Assembly (NCBI RefSeq): GCF_012272855.1 | Contig: NZ_JAAXCQ010000002.1 | Location: forward strand, 248,001-312,000 | Source of the DNA: Arenibacter sp. 6A1 | Lineage (GTDB): Bacteria; Bacteroidota; Bacteroidia; Flavobacteriales; Flavobacteriaceae | Reading direction: 5' to 3' | DNA length: 64,000 nt | The notes under the pieces: model-generated | Told to the model about the DNA's origin: nothing | Seen by the model: the letters and a program-made list of their open reading frames with translations, nothing else | The model's database searches: none | Part shown: positions 33,132-45,545 of the stretch, one piece after another | Layout: each line of letters begins with the position of its first letter | Numbering within the stretch: position 1 is the stretch's first letter | Position numbers and translations under genes: made by a program

Positions 33132-35513
33132 ATGAACAAATTAAAACCTATTTATTTCGGTGCTCTTATCGGAATATTTCTTTTCACTTCTTCCAGCCTA
33201 CTCGCGCAAAAGGGAGAAGAGTTAAAACTTTGGTACCAAGAGCCTGCCAAATCTTGGATGATGGAAGCCTTGCCTATTGGCAACGGTTATATGGGCGCCA
33301 TGATTTTTGGAGGCATAGAAGAAGAACATATTCAGTTTAACGAGGAAACGCTTTGGACCGGAGGAAAAGGCGAATGGGCCGACTATAAAGGGGGCAATAG
33401 GGAAAATGCCTATAAACACTTGCCCGAGATAAGAAGGTTGCTCAATGAAGGAAAATATAAGGAAGCCCACCAACTGGCCAATAAGGAACTTACCGGTATC
33501 ATTAAAGAAGATAAAGGAAATGATGTTTTAGAAGGGTATGGTGCATACCAACCATTTGGCGATGTTTTTGTAAAGCCTGTACAGCAGGGGGAACCTACGA
33601 ATTACACAAGGGAACTGGACATTTCCAAAGCCGTAGCCAGCGTAAACTATTCCATAGATGGTATACAACATAAACGTGAATATTTTGCCAGCTATCCCAA
33701 CCGTACTTTAGTGTTCCGTTTTGAAAATAATAGCCCCGAGGGAATCGACTATATCGTGCGCCAAACGACCCCGCACCAGAATATAAAGTCGGTATTTAAA
33801 AACAACCAACTTATTATGTTTGGCCAATTAACAAACAACGGAATGGGATTAGAGAGTCGCATGTTGATTGAATCTGATGGAAAAAAACTATCTTATGACA
33901 ATGGTGAAATATTGGTGAAATCGGCAAAAACCCTCACCCTATACCTCACCGCGGCTACCGATTATAAAAACGAGTACCCCAACTATACGGGCAGAGATTA
34001 TAAGGCTTTGAATAAAAAAACGATAAGCTCGGTAAAAAAATCAAATTACAAGCAGTTACTAGAAAAACACATCCAAGATTTTTCCAATTTGTTTTCTAGG
34101 GTTAATTTTTCTTTGGAAGGGGAAAACAATTCCCATATTCCGACCAATGACAGGCTAAATGCTTATGCTGAGGGCAAGGAAGACCCTTCCTTGGAGACGC
34201 TTTATTTTCAGTACGGGCGGTATCTTCTTATCAGCAGTTCCCGACCAGGTACTATGCCTGCCAATTTACAGGGAAAGTGGAATAACAAGACAAATCCGCC
34301 TTGGAGCAGCGATTACCACGCCAATATCAATATCCAAATGATCTATTGGCCTGCAGAGATCACCAACCTATCGGAAAGTCACGAACCGCTTATAGAATAC
34401 ATAGACAAATTAAGAGCCCCCGGCCGTCAATCGGCAAAAGATTTTTTCAATACTAGGGGGTGGATTGTCAATACTATGAATAATCCCTTCGGGTTTACCG
34501 CTCCTGGGTGGAGCTTCCCTTGGGGCTTTTTCCCGGGTGGTGCAGCATGGTACGGCCGACATGTATGGGAGCACTACGAATTTACCGGAGACAAAGCCTA
34601 TTTAAAAGAAAAAGGCTATCCTATAATGAAAGAGGCCGCTCTTTTTTGGTTAGATTATTTGACCAAGGATTCCGAAGGGAAATTAGTTTCTTCTCCCTCC
34701 TACTCGCCAGAACACGGTGGTATCTCTACTGGGGCTTATATGGATATTGAAATAGCCTGGGATATTTTTAATAATTGTATCCAAGCCATCGATGTCCTAG
34801 GGCAAGACAAGGATTTTAAAGAACAACTAATCGCTGCGAAAGGAAGCTTATTGCCATTAAAAATTGGCCAATGGGGACAATTACAGGAATGGAAAGAAGA
34901 TGTTGACGATCCTAACAACAAACATCGCCATGTTTCCCATTTATACGCATTGTACCCGGGGAACCAGATAAATAAGATAGAAACCCCAGCCCTGATCGAT
35001 GCTGCCAGAGTATCCTTGGATGCTCGCGGCGATGATGGTACAGGATGGTCTATAGGATGGAAAATCAATTTTTGGGCACGTTTATTCGACGGCGATAGGT
35101 CTTATAAATTATTAAGGAGAGCACTACAGCTTGTTCATAACGATGGCGTCAATATGATGGACGGTGGCGGTGTTTACACCAACCTACTATCTACCCACCC
35201 GCCTTTTCAGTTAGATGGTAATATGGGAGCAACCGCCGGAATGGCAGAAATGCTGTTGCAATCGCATGCCGGAGAAATCAATATCCTCCCAGCCCTTCCG
35301 AAAACTTGGGACACCGGTAAGATGAGCGGATTAAAAGCAAGGGGTGGCATTGTAGTCGATATCGAATGGAACCAAAAGAAATTAAAACGCATCGTTTTAA
35401 AATCGGCCTTCGACCAAACTGTTACGATCAGGTATCAAGAAAAAACGGTCGACATAAAGCTGCTTTCTGGGAAACCACAGCTACTGGACGGGGAACTGCA
35501 ACCTTTGGATTAA
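33132..35513 (+). CDS. GH95 fucosidase (second copy)
   Basis: 793 aa with a Sec signal peptide (SSLLAQ, about residue 25). N-terminal WYQEPAKSWMMEALPIGNGYMG, the Asn-bearing HANINIQMIYWPAE, the general-acid region SPSYSPEHGG and the catalytic FQLDGNMGATAG match GH95. It is the same length as the GH95 at 4,646 but clearly divergent (for example IQMIYW instead of LQMNYW, SPSYSPEH instead of FPEASPEN), so the two probably differ in linkage or sugar preference (L-fucose versus L-galactose). It is encoded after the SusC/D terminator and is followed by a sulfatase. Confidence 0.93.
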   Translation: MNKLKPIYFGALIGIFLFTSSSLLAQKGEELKLWYQEPAKSWMMEALPIGNGYMGAMIFGGIEEEHIQFNEETLWTGGKGEWADYKGGNRENAYKHLPEIRRLLNEGKYKEAHQLANKELTGIIKEDKGNDVLEGYGAYQPFGDVFVKPVQQGEPTNYTRELDISKAVASVNYSIDGIQHKREYFASYPNRTLVFRFENNSPEGIDYIVRQTTPHQNIKSVFKNNQLIMFGQLTNNGMGLESRMLIESDGKKLSYDNGEILVKSAKTLTLYLTAATDYKNEYPNYTGRDYKALNKKTISSVKKSNYKQLLEKHIQDFSNLFSRVNFSLEGENNSHIPTNDRLNAYAEGKEDPSLETLYFQYGRYLLISSSRPGTMPANLQGKWNNKTNPPWSSDYHANINIQMIYWPAEITNLSESHEPLIEYIDKLRAPGRQSAKDFFNTRGWIVNTMNNPFGFTAPGWSFPWGFFPGGAAWYGRHVWEHYEFTGDKAYLKEKGYPIMKEAALFWLDYLTKDSEGKLVSSPSYSPEHGGISTGAYMDIEIAWDIFNNCIQAIDVLGQDKDFKEQLIAAKGSLLPLKIGQWGQLQEWKEDVDDPNNKHRHVSHLYALYPGNQINKIETPALIDAARVSLDARGDDGTGWSIGWKINFWARLFDGDRSYKLLRRALQLVHNDGVNMMDGGGVYTNLLSTHPPFQLDGNMGATAGMAEMLLQSHAGEINILPALPKTWDTGKMSGLKARGGIVVDIEWNQKKLKRIVLKSAFDQTVTIRYQEKTVDIKLLSGKPQLLDGELQPLD

Positions 35514-35607
35514 AATAAGAATAAAGCATTAAACCCTATTGACGAATAAATTGTATCGTGTTCATAATAGTTAACCAACCCCAACTAATTTAAAAAAAAC
35601 ATTACTG

Positions 35608-37182
35608 ATGGATTTTAAAATTAAAACAGTAGTCTTCCTATTTATTTTAGCAACTACCAGTTGCTTTGGCCAAAAGATCAAAGAACAGAACAAACCCAAT
35701 GTGATCCTTATATATGCAGATGATCTTGGTAGAGGGTTGCTTTCTCATGAAGGTCAAAAAATCATTAAGACCCCAAACATTGATAATTTGGCAAAAGAAG
35801 GCATGCGTTTTGAAAATGCCTACGGGGCTATGCTATGCGCTCCTGCAAGAGCTAGCCTTATTACAGGCTATCATGATGTACACGGAGATCGATGGAAAAT
35901 AACATCAGGGAATGCGTATGCAAATATTTCCACCGGAAAAATGGATCAGGAGGAAATAGCATTAAAATTAAACAACCAATTAGGTGAAACTGCTTCAAAT
36001 GAGGTTTTTTTGGCCGAAATTTTCAAAAACAAAGGATATACAACAGCCGAAATCGGAAAGCTCGAGTGGGGATTCTCGGTTACTGACAAGCAAATGAAAA
36101 GACATGGCTGGGATTATTATTACGGATATTTAGATCATCAGAGGTGCCATGGCTTCTATCCTCCATTCCTATTTGAAAATGGAAAGTTGATAGAAATAGA
36201 AGGAAATACAAGGACCAATAGCGGAAAAAGTAGGGAGCTCGAAACAGCAGAAACCTATAATGAACGTTGGAATATGGAGGGAAAATCGGTCTATTCCCAA
36301 AATCTGTTTCTAGAAAAAATAATTGGTTTTATTAATGAAAATAAAGACCGTCCTTTTTTCCTCTATCACCCCACCCAATTGCCACATGGCCCTGTTGCCA
36401 TTCCTGAAGTTCATAAGGAATTTGTGAACGATGAGAGACTGACACAAATTGAAAAAGAATATGCCTCTATGGTTAAAATGTTGGATGACCATGTTGGCAT
36501 TATTATGAATGAATTAAAGACATTGGGTATTGATGATAATACCATAGTAGTATTTACTTCCGATAACGGTCATGAAATATACTATTCCCAAGAAGGCAGG
36601 ATTCTTAAGCCAGTTAGAAATATGACGACCGGTGAATTTTTTGACGATATAGACACTAAATTTTATAGTGAAATAGGAGGTGATATATTTGATGGAAACG
36701 ATGGCATGGCAGGAATTAAAAGAAGTAATTGGGAGGGTGGTGTCCGAGTGCCCTTACTAGTGCGATGGCCTGGGAAAATTCAACCCGGAACTACCTCCAA
36801 CTCCTTAGTAGCAAATTATGACTTTATGGCCACCATGGCCGAGCTCTTAGATTATAATTCTCTAGAAGGCAAAGATGGTGTTTCTTATCTGCCAGAATTG
36901 CTGGGCCAACAAGGACAAACAAAGGAATATGTGGTTTATTCTTCATTCTTAGGACCGGCAATTGTAACACATGACGGTTGGAAACTTCGTTACATTGCTG
37001 CTAAGGACATTTTTCAATTATATTTTCTGCCGAATGATTATAAGGAAGAAAGTAATATTATCATAGGGAATGAACAAAAAGCCAAAGAATTAAAAATAAT
37101 TTTGACAGAGGAGTGTAACGGAGATCTGAACAATGGATGGTTTACTTATGGTAGGAATATTTTACCTGCCATTAAATTATGA
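35608..37182 (+). CDS. S1-family sulfatase
   Basis: 524 aa. The signal region ends LATTSCFGQ, so either signal peptidase I or lipoprotein processing at Cys19 is possible. Metal pair DD at 38-39; formylglycine Cys77 in C-A-P-A-R; GKLEWG, HPTQLPHGP and SDNGHEIYY follow, with KRSNWEGGVRVPLLVRWPGK near residue 370. Length is normal. It closes the plus-strand arm of the PUL, 94 bp after GH95, and presumably desulfates oligosaccharides handled by that enzyme. No gene is seen for 1 kb downstream. Confidence 0.94.
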   Translation: MDFKIKTVVFLFILATTSCFGQKIKEQNKPNVILIYADDLGRGLLSHEGQKIIKTPNIDNLAKEGMRFENAYGAMLCAPARASLITGYHDVHGDRWKITSGNAYANISTGKMDQEEIALKLNNQLGETASNEVFLAEIFKNKGYTTAEIGKLEWGFSVTDKQMKRHGWDYYYGYLDHQRCHGFYPPFLFENGKLIEIEGNTRTNSGKSRELETAETYNERWNMEGKSVYSQNLFLEKIIGFINENKDRPFFLYHPTQLPHGPVAIPEVHKEFVNDERLTQIEKEYASMVKMLDDHVGIIMNELKTLGIDDNTIVVFTSDNGHEIYYSQEGRILKPVRNMTTGEFFDDIDTKFYSEIGGDIFDGNDGMAGIKRSNWEGGVRVPLLVRWPGKIQPGTTSNSLVANYDFMATMAELLDYNSLEGKDGVSYLPELLGQQGQTKEYVVYSSFLGPAIVTHDGWKLRYIAAKDIFQLYFLPNDYKEESNIIIGNEQKAKELKIILTEECNGDLNNGWFTYGRNILPAIKL

Positions 37183-37617
37183 CATTTTGGTAAAACCTAC
37201 GGAAAATGTAAGTTTTACGGGCAATAGCTTTCATGGGACTATGACCAAATTCGTTCTCAAAACCACCTAATTCATATTTTCTATAAAACACTATGACAAG
37301 GCGGTCAGGAAGGACCAACCCCACACCAATTTCAATCTTCTAAATAAAAGAGCTTTATCACCTACAAAATCACACTTAAAAGAATTAAAACCCAAGGTTA
37401 AAATAAAATTTTAACACTTTTTCAGAGAAAGAGCAAAAATCATATCAATAATAGGTAGTTTTTTGGTAGCGTAGCATCTAACAAGCCCATATCTTGCATT
37501 CGAGTTAAGTGTTTTAATATACTGTTTCCTTATATTGTTACAGTTATATAGAGTTTACGCGGAAATAAGATGTTGTTTTTAGTAAACTTTTTTAAAAATG
37601 TTGAGTTAGTTTTTTTT
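37183..37617 (+). other. Long untranslated stretch after the sulfatase gene
   Basis: 435 bp between the sulfatase stop and the next terminator with no credible ORF. It has an early hairpin (GTAAAAC / GTTTTAC at 37,190-37,218) with no U-run. It may be a long 3' untranslated region or hold a small RNA ending at the terminator; I see no clear promoter. Confidence 0.45.
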
Positions 37618-37651
37618 AAACCCGGAAAATACTAGTTTTCCGGGTTTTTTT
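37618..37651 (+). terminator. Strong rho-independent terminator
   Basis: AAACCCGGAAAA / TTTTCCGGGTTT stem with a six-nt loop and a T-run, 436 bp after the sulfatase stop. Marks the end of the plus-strand PUL arm. Confidence 0.85.
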
Positions 37652-37751
37652 ATGATCAATTAGTACCGATCCGTACCCTTTTTCTGCAAAATTTTGGGCA
37701 CCACAATCAACTTGCCCCTACTCCTCATTCCTTTAGCCCTCATCATAATTA

Positions 37752-37834
37752 TTTGGGCGTTCCCTCCTTCGTCGGGCGGGCCCTTGGCTATATCCCTTGC
37801 CATGCTGCGGGGATGCCGCCGCGGTCCCTAACGC
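37752..37834 (+). repeat. Dispersed repeat element, copy A
   Basis: 83 bp starting TTTGGGCGTTCCC and ending GGTCCCTAACGC. It is closely similar to copy D (59,303-59,385, reverse strand) and shares its ends with copies B and C. Just beyond it lies GTGAACAATAAACAA (37,843-37,857), also found after copy C. Open frames crossing it are not credible genes. Confidence 0.9.
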
Positions 37835-37978
37835 AGTATTCCGTGAACAATAAACAACTAGTAATGATTTCTTCATAGAGGACCAATGCGCCATTAGCCC
37901 GGTAATCCGGTTCCGGAAAAAACACTATCCCAAAAATTCCCCTATATACCGACCAACCCCCTTTTAAACGGCTATTTT

Positions 37979-38073
37979 GCGTTAAGGATTGCAGTGAAAA
38001 GCCCACAGTATTGCCCTAGCAATACGAGGACTTGCAGCGGAAAGCCTGACGGCCCTAGCCGGAACGCCCAAAT
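37979..38073 (-). repeat. Dispersed repeat element, copy B (inverted relative to A)
   Basis: 95 bp on the minus strand with the same ends (GGGCGTTCC at the right, CCTTAACGC at the left) and the internal GGCTTTCCGCTGCAAGTCC found in this element type. With copy A it forms an inverted pair whose AACGC ends face each other across 144 bp. Confidence 0.85.
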
Positions 38074-38258
38074 ACAATTCCTAGGGAAAGAATCCTCTCT
38101 TACTTAACCGCTTCTTGTATAAAAATGGGGCAATTAGCTTCGCAAACGCCTTATTTGTGGTACCTTGTCCACCCTAATCTTTTTTAGACCTTGGTTGATT
38201 TCCCAGAACACATTACCAAAAATGGCGGTTTATAAAGGAGTATTTTAAACTTTAAGCC

Positions 38259-39143
38259 ATGTTGCCCACAGAAACCCATAGCGTGCCCTTGCAAGAAAAA
38301 CCCATACGTTTACAGGACTATGGGGCAGGGATTTTCAGCAAGATCCCCACCAAATCGGCCTTAAAAAAGGCCCTAAAAAAAGAACTGATATCCGTGGATG
38401 GGAAAATTGCGACCACTGCAACTTATTTATACGGCCATGAGGTCATCATCTTTAGGGAACCTCCCAGCATCGCCCCTAAAAAATCCCTGATTTTCCCCTT
38501 AGAAGTAGTGTACCAGGACGATTATTTGGCCGTGATTTATAAACCAGCGGGTATTTTAACCAGTGGAAATAAATTTATTACCGTGGCCAATGCCTTGGCG
38601 CAAAACCTACACAGCAGCACCCAAGAAGATAAGATTTCGCCCCGACCGGCACATCGATTAGATTACCCTACCACAGGGCTTTTACTTATAGGAAAAACGA
38701 ACGCCGCCCTTACCGCCCTGCATAAACTATTTGAACACAAAACCATTGCCAAAACTTATTTTGCGGTAGCTATTGGCGCCATGCCGGCCCAGGGAACTAT
38801 AAATAGCCCTGTAGACGATAAAATGGCGATCTCTGCTTATGAAGTCCTAAAAACAGTGCCTTCGGAAAGGTTTCAGTGGTTGAATTTGGTAAGATTATCG
38901 CCAAAAACAGGAAGAAGACACCAATTAAGGAAACATTTGGCCTCCCTGAACAACCCTATTTTGGGAGATAAGGAATATGGCACAAAACCTTTGATACTTC
39001 ACGGAAAAGGCCTGTACCTGCATGCGTATTCCTTAACTTTTACACATCCGTTTACCCAAGAAAAAATGACCTTTACCAAAACACTTCCCGAAAAATTCAC
39101 CAAGTTGTTTCCAGATTTCCAAGACTTTTCCGGTCGTAGTTAA
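38259..39143 (+). CDS. RluA-family pseudouridine synthase
   Basis: 294 aa, cytosolic. An S4-like N-terminal part (ALKKALKKELISVDGKIATT) is followed by the PseudoU_synth_2 domain: VVYQDDYLAVIYKPAG, the catalytic HRLDYPTTG with Asp135, KTYFAVAIG and GRRHQLRKHLA. It modifies uridine in rRNA or tRNA; the exact site cannot be told. It is unrelated to the PUL and begins the non-PUL segment after repeat copies A and B. Confidence 0.93.
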   Translation: MLPTETHSVPLQEKPIRLQDYGAGIFSKIPTKSALKKALKKELISVDGKIATTATYLYGHEVIIFREPPSIAPKKSLIFPLEVVYQDDYLAVIYKPAGILTSGNKFITVANALAQNLHSSTQEDKISPRPAHRLDYPTTGLLLIGKTNAALTALHKLFEHKTIAKTYFAVAIGAMPAQGTINSPVDDKMAISAYEVLKTVPSERFQWLNLVRLSPKTGRRHQLRKHLASLNNPILGDKEYGTKPLILHGKGLYLHAYSLTFTHPFTQEKMTFTKTLPEKFTKLFPDFQDFSGRS

Positions 39144-39147
39144 TCTT

Positions 39148-40125
39148 TTATTCTTGGGAAATATGAAAAATGGCATCGCCCTGATTAACGATGGGAGATT
39201 GATTTATACATATAATATGACCGTCGTGTACTGCTTTTATACTGCGCTCAAAGTTGCCAAAAGGGTCGGACACACTCCCTAAAAGATCGCCTTTTTTTAC
39301 CTCACTTCCCAAGGCAATATAGGGGTGGAACATGCCAGAATATTTTGCCCTTACCCATTGTGACTTGTTAATGGTCACCGGGTTTTTTGCCTTTGCCTCC
39401 ATTTGGCCAAGCTCCTGGGCAAAATCTCGCATCCCCAAATGGTCCATTACCCTAAGGGCCCCTGCGATTCCGCTTTGTGTAACTCCATTATTAATATCCA
39501 AAGATTTCCCGCCTTCAAAAAGCAGCACTTTTTTCCCCATTTTGGCCAGGGCTTCCCGAAACGACTTTTCTCTAGTATTTGCCAGCATTACAAAAGGCGA
39601 TCCAAATACCTTTGCCAGTTCCATACTCTCTGCATCGTCCTTATTTATCCTAGTCTGGGGGGCATTAAAACGGCTTTCCGCTCCCGTATGGTAATCGATA
39701 CAGTAATCGACCACAGGAGCAATTTCTTTCATGATATGATAGGCAAACCTACTGGCCAAAGAACCACGGGCACTCCCGGGAAATACCCTATTGAGGTCTC
39801 GTCCATCGGGGAACTGCCTAGTTTGGTTTAGGAAACCGAAAATATTGACCACTGGCATACAAATGACCGTTCCGCATTGCGGCCGGTTGTATTTCTTGGA
39901 AATCAATTGGCGCACAATCTCTACCCCGTTCACTTCATTCCCATGAATACCGCCCGTTAGCAATAGAACGGGTCCCGGTTTTTTTCCGCGTTGTACGATA
40001 ATGGGAACTTCAATTTTGGTTCCTGTATGCAATTTGGCAATATCCAAATTCAGCAATATACCTTTCCCGGGCAACACGGTTTGCCCCAACAATTCAAATT
40101 TATTATTCGGCATGTCTTTCCACAT
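39148..40125 (-). CDS. Succinylglutamate desuccinylase/aspartoacylase (AstE/AspA) family protein
   Basis: 325 aa; start at 40,125 or at an ATG four codons on (40,113), both overlapping the end of rimK. Zinc-binding motifs [10 protein letters not shown] and IDYHTGAE are intact, with the arginine region [14 protein letters not shown]. The C-terminal 90 residues are a lipoyl/barrel-sandwich-like domain ([27 protein letters not shown]). Proteins of this type are often encoded beside RimK and may trim or deacylate the products of RimK-type ligation; the substrate is not known. The overlap with rimK indicates an operon. Confidence 0.9.
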   Translation of the reverse strand: MWKDMPNNKFELLGQTVLPGKGILLNLDIAKLHTGTKIEVPIIVQRGKKPGPVLLLTGGIHGNEVNGVEIVRQLISKKYNRPQCGTVICMPVVNIFGFLNQTRQFPDGRDLNRVFPGSARGSLASRFAYHIMKEIAPVVDYCIDYHTGAESRFNAPQTRINKDDAESMELAKVFGSPFVMLANTREKSFREALAKMGKKVLLFEGGKSLDINNGVTQSGIAGALRVMDHLGMRDFAQELGQMEAKAKNPVTINKSQWVRAKYSGMFHPYIALGSEVKKGDLLGSVSDPFGNFERSIKAVHDGHIICINQSPIVNQGDAIFHISQE

Positions 40126-40978
40126 ATTTTATCATAAGCCCTGCTATATCTTTTCCGGTCGCGGCTTCTATTCCTTCTAAACCGGGGGACGAATTTACTT
40201 CTAAAATCAATGGCCCCCTAGCAGATTGTAGCATATCTACACCGGCTACTCCTAGCCCCATTACCCGTGCGGCTTTTATGGCAGCATTCTCTTCCTCATC
40301 GGTAAGTTCTATGATATTGGCAGACCCCCCACGGTGAAGATTAGATCTAAATTCTCCTTCCTTTCCTTGCCGCTTCATGGCCCCTACTACGACGCCATCT
40401 ATCACAAACGCCCTAATATCGGCCCCTTTGGCCTCTTTGATAAATTCCTGGACTATTACCCTGGCCTTTAACCCATTAAAAGCTTCCAGGATAGACTCGG
40501 CAGAATTCCTATTGTCCGCTAGGACCACCCCAAGACCTTGGGTACCTTCCAACAGTTTTATGACTACTGGTGCGCCCCCCGCACTATCAATAATCGTAGC
40601 CACTTCCCTAGAGTAATTACTGAACACCGTTTTTGGCAAATCCAGGCCTGCCCTGGACAATATCTGAAGACTGCGCAATTTATCGCGGGAACGGACCAGC
40701 GCTTGCGATTCCACAGCCGTAAAAACCTTCATCATCTCAAATTGCCGAACCACTGCCGTTCCATAAAAAGTAATGGAAGCACCAATACGGGGAATCACCC
40801 CATTTACATCCTTAATTTCGGCTCCCTTATAAATAAGTCCAGGCTTCTTTTTTTCAATCACAAGATCACATTTCCCATGATCTACGACCAACATTTCATG
40901 CCCTTTTTTTTCGCCTGCCTCCACAAGCCGTTTGGTAGAGTACAGGTTGGGATTTTGGGATAGGATTACAATTTTCAT
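40103..40978 (-). CDS. rimK: RimK-family ATP-grasp ligase (ribosomal protein S6--L-glutamate ligase type)
   Basis: 291 aa, cytosolic. An N-terminal RimK-like domain ([24 protein letters not shown]) precedes the ATP-grasp core: [17 protein letters not shown], the ligand regions [19 protein letters not shown] and [11 protein letters not shown], and metal-binding [16 protein letters not shown]. It adds glutamate residues to the C-terminus of ribosomal protein S6 in well-studied bacteria; other acceptor substrates exist in the family. The downstream overlapping AstE/AspA-family gene is its probable functional partner. Confidence 0.92.
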   Translation of the reverse strand: MKIVILSQNPNLYSTKRLVEAGEKKGHEMLVVDHGKCDLVIEKKKPGLIYKGAEIKDVNGVIPRIGASITFYGTAVVRQFEMMKVFTAVESQALVRSRDKLRSLQILSRAGLDLPKTVFSNYSREVATIIDSAGGAPVVIKLLEGTQGLGVVLADNRNSAESILEAFNGLKARVIVQEFIKEAKGADIRAFVIDGVVVGAMKRQGKEGEFRSNLHRGGSANIIELTDEEENAAIKAARVMGLGVAGVDMLQSARGPLILEVNSSPGLEGIEAATGKDIAGLMIKYVERHAE

Positions 40979-41230
40979 ATTCTATTTTGTTAAGGTTTTT
41001 ACAGTGTCGTTAAAGGGAATGAAGTGGAAAAAAGTGCCCTATTTAATTCCATACCTATTAAGATACAGCAAATCCTTTAATTTAATATGGTACTGCACAC
41101 TATATTAAAGAAACACCTCAATTAATCTAACTATCCGGAATTCAGAAGCTCTAGGAAATTTTTATTTAAACTCCAATCTGTCTACACCATAATTTTTATC
41201 TTTAACAGTCTGAACCTTGGATACGATATT

Positions 41231-42139
41231 ATGAAATCAATTGTTTTCCTTTTAACCTTTTTCTGTTCCATGTACCATTACTCCCAAACCACTATTTTGC
41301 CCATATGGCCCAATGACATTCCCAATACCATAAAAACCGATGAAGTTGAAGAAGTCTTAAACCAGGATATTATCAGGATCTCCAAAGTCCAAAATCCAAC
41401 GATAGAGGTATATCTCCCCGCCAAAAAAATAGCCACAGGACAGGCGGTATTAATTTTCCCGGGAGGAGGCTATCAAATTTTGGCCTATGATTGGGAAGGA
41501 ACCGATTTTGCAAAACTTTTAAACTCCAAGGGTATTGCCGGCATTGTCGTAAAATACCGTTTACCCAATTCGAAATCAATTACGGAAAGGCATAAGGTAC
41601 CCCTCCAAGATGCGCAACGTGCTATGCGCTTGGTGCGCTCCATGGCCAAGGAATGGAATATAAACGAAAACAATATTGGCATTATGGGGTTTTCCGCAGG
41701 CGGTCATTTAGCCGCTACCTTGGGTACACATTATAATGAAGAGGTATATGCAAAAACAGATGCTGTGGATCTGTTTAGTGCGCGACCAAACTTTATGGCC
41801 TTAATTTATCCGGTGATCAGCATGGCCACGGCCCATACCCACCAGGGATCAAAAACAGCTTTGTTGGGAAAAACCCCAAATCAAGCCCAGATAGACCATT
41901 TTTCTAATGAATTGCAGGTAAACAAGGAAACTCCGCCTACCTTTTTAGTACATGCCAGTGACGATACCGCGGTGCCCGTAGAAAATAGCCTGCTCTTTTA
42001 TACGGCTCTTAGAAAATATAATATCCCCGCAGAAATGCATATCTATCCAACCGGCGGTCACGGTTTTGCCTTAGGTCTAGGCAATGCTCACCTCGCTAGC
42101 TGGACCAACCAATGGATAGGTTGGCTTTCTAGCCTATAA
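41231..42139 (+). CDS. Secreted alpha/beta hydrolase, acetyl-esterase (BD-FAE / xylan esterase-like) type
   Basis: 302 aa with a signal peptide (about residues 1-19). The oxyanion segment FPGGGYQ, nucleophile elbow GFSAGG with Ser155, acid in ASDDTAVP and His in GGHGFALG give a full catalytic triad. The fold and spacing match small esterases removing acetyl or feruloyl groups from plant or algal polysaccharides. It is convergent with the GH2 gene 102 bp away and may belong with that enzyme. The gap between contains an imperfect stem that could be a shared terminator. Confidence 0.88.
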   Translation: MKSIVFLLTFFCSMYHYSQTTILPIWPNDIPNTIKTDEVEEVLNQDIIRISKVQNPTIEVYLPAKKIATGQAVLIFPGGGYQILAYDWEGTDFAKLLNSKGIAGIVVKYRLPNSKSITERHKVPLQDAQRAMRLVRSMAKEWNINENNIGIMGFSAGGHLAATLGTHYNEEVYAKTDAVDLFSARPNFMALIYPVISMATAHTHQGSKTALLGKTPNQAQIDHFSNELQVNKETPPTFLVHASDDTAVPVENSLLFYTALRKYNIPAEMHIYPTGGHGFALGLGNAHLASWTNQWIGWLSSL

Positions 42140-42241
42140 CAGATTTGGCAAAACATACCATTAAAAAGGATGCCTTCTCTGGCCTGGTAAGACCTAAGAA
42201 AGCACCCTTTATGGTTTGCTATTCAAATGAAAACAGTATCC

Positions 42242-45415
<3,174 letters not shown>

Positions 45416-45545
45416 CTATCGGCAGATCGGGTGGTGTTTTTTCTCAACAACACGGTATCATTCCCTTCCTTGCTTTAGCTAGGAATACTCCTCCCTACGT
45501 CCTGCACATTAATTGACACAGTTTTTCGGGAGGAGGCTTTTGTTC

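Noticed and set aside
37190-37218. GTAAAAC / GTTTTAC hairpin right after the sulfatase stop
   Set aside because: Short AT-rich stem without a T-run, so not a convincing terminator.
37788-38006. 72-codon minus-strand open frame
   Set aside because: It crosses dispersed repeat copy A and the spacer towards B; its translation (for example CLLFTEYC) is typical of false ORFs over this repeat type.
42140-42241. Imperfect stem (AAAGGATGCCTTCT / AGAAAGCACCCTTT) between convergent genes
   Set aside because: Several mismatches and no T-run; may help terminate transcription but not strong enough to annotate.
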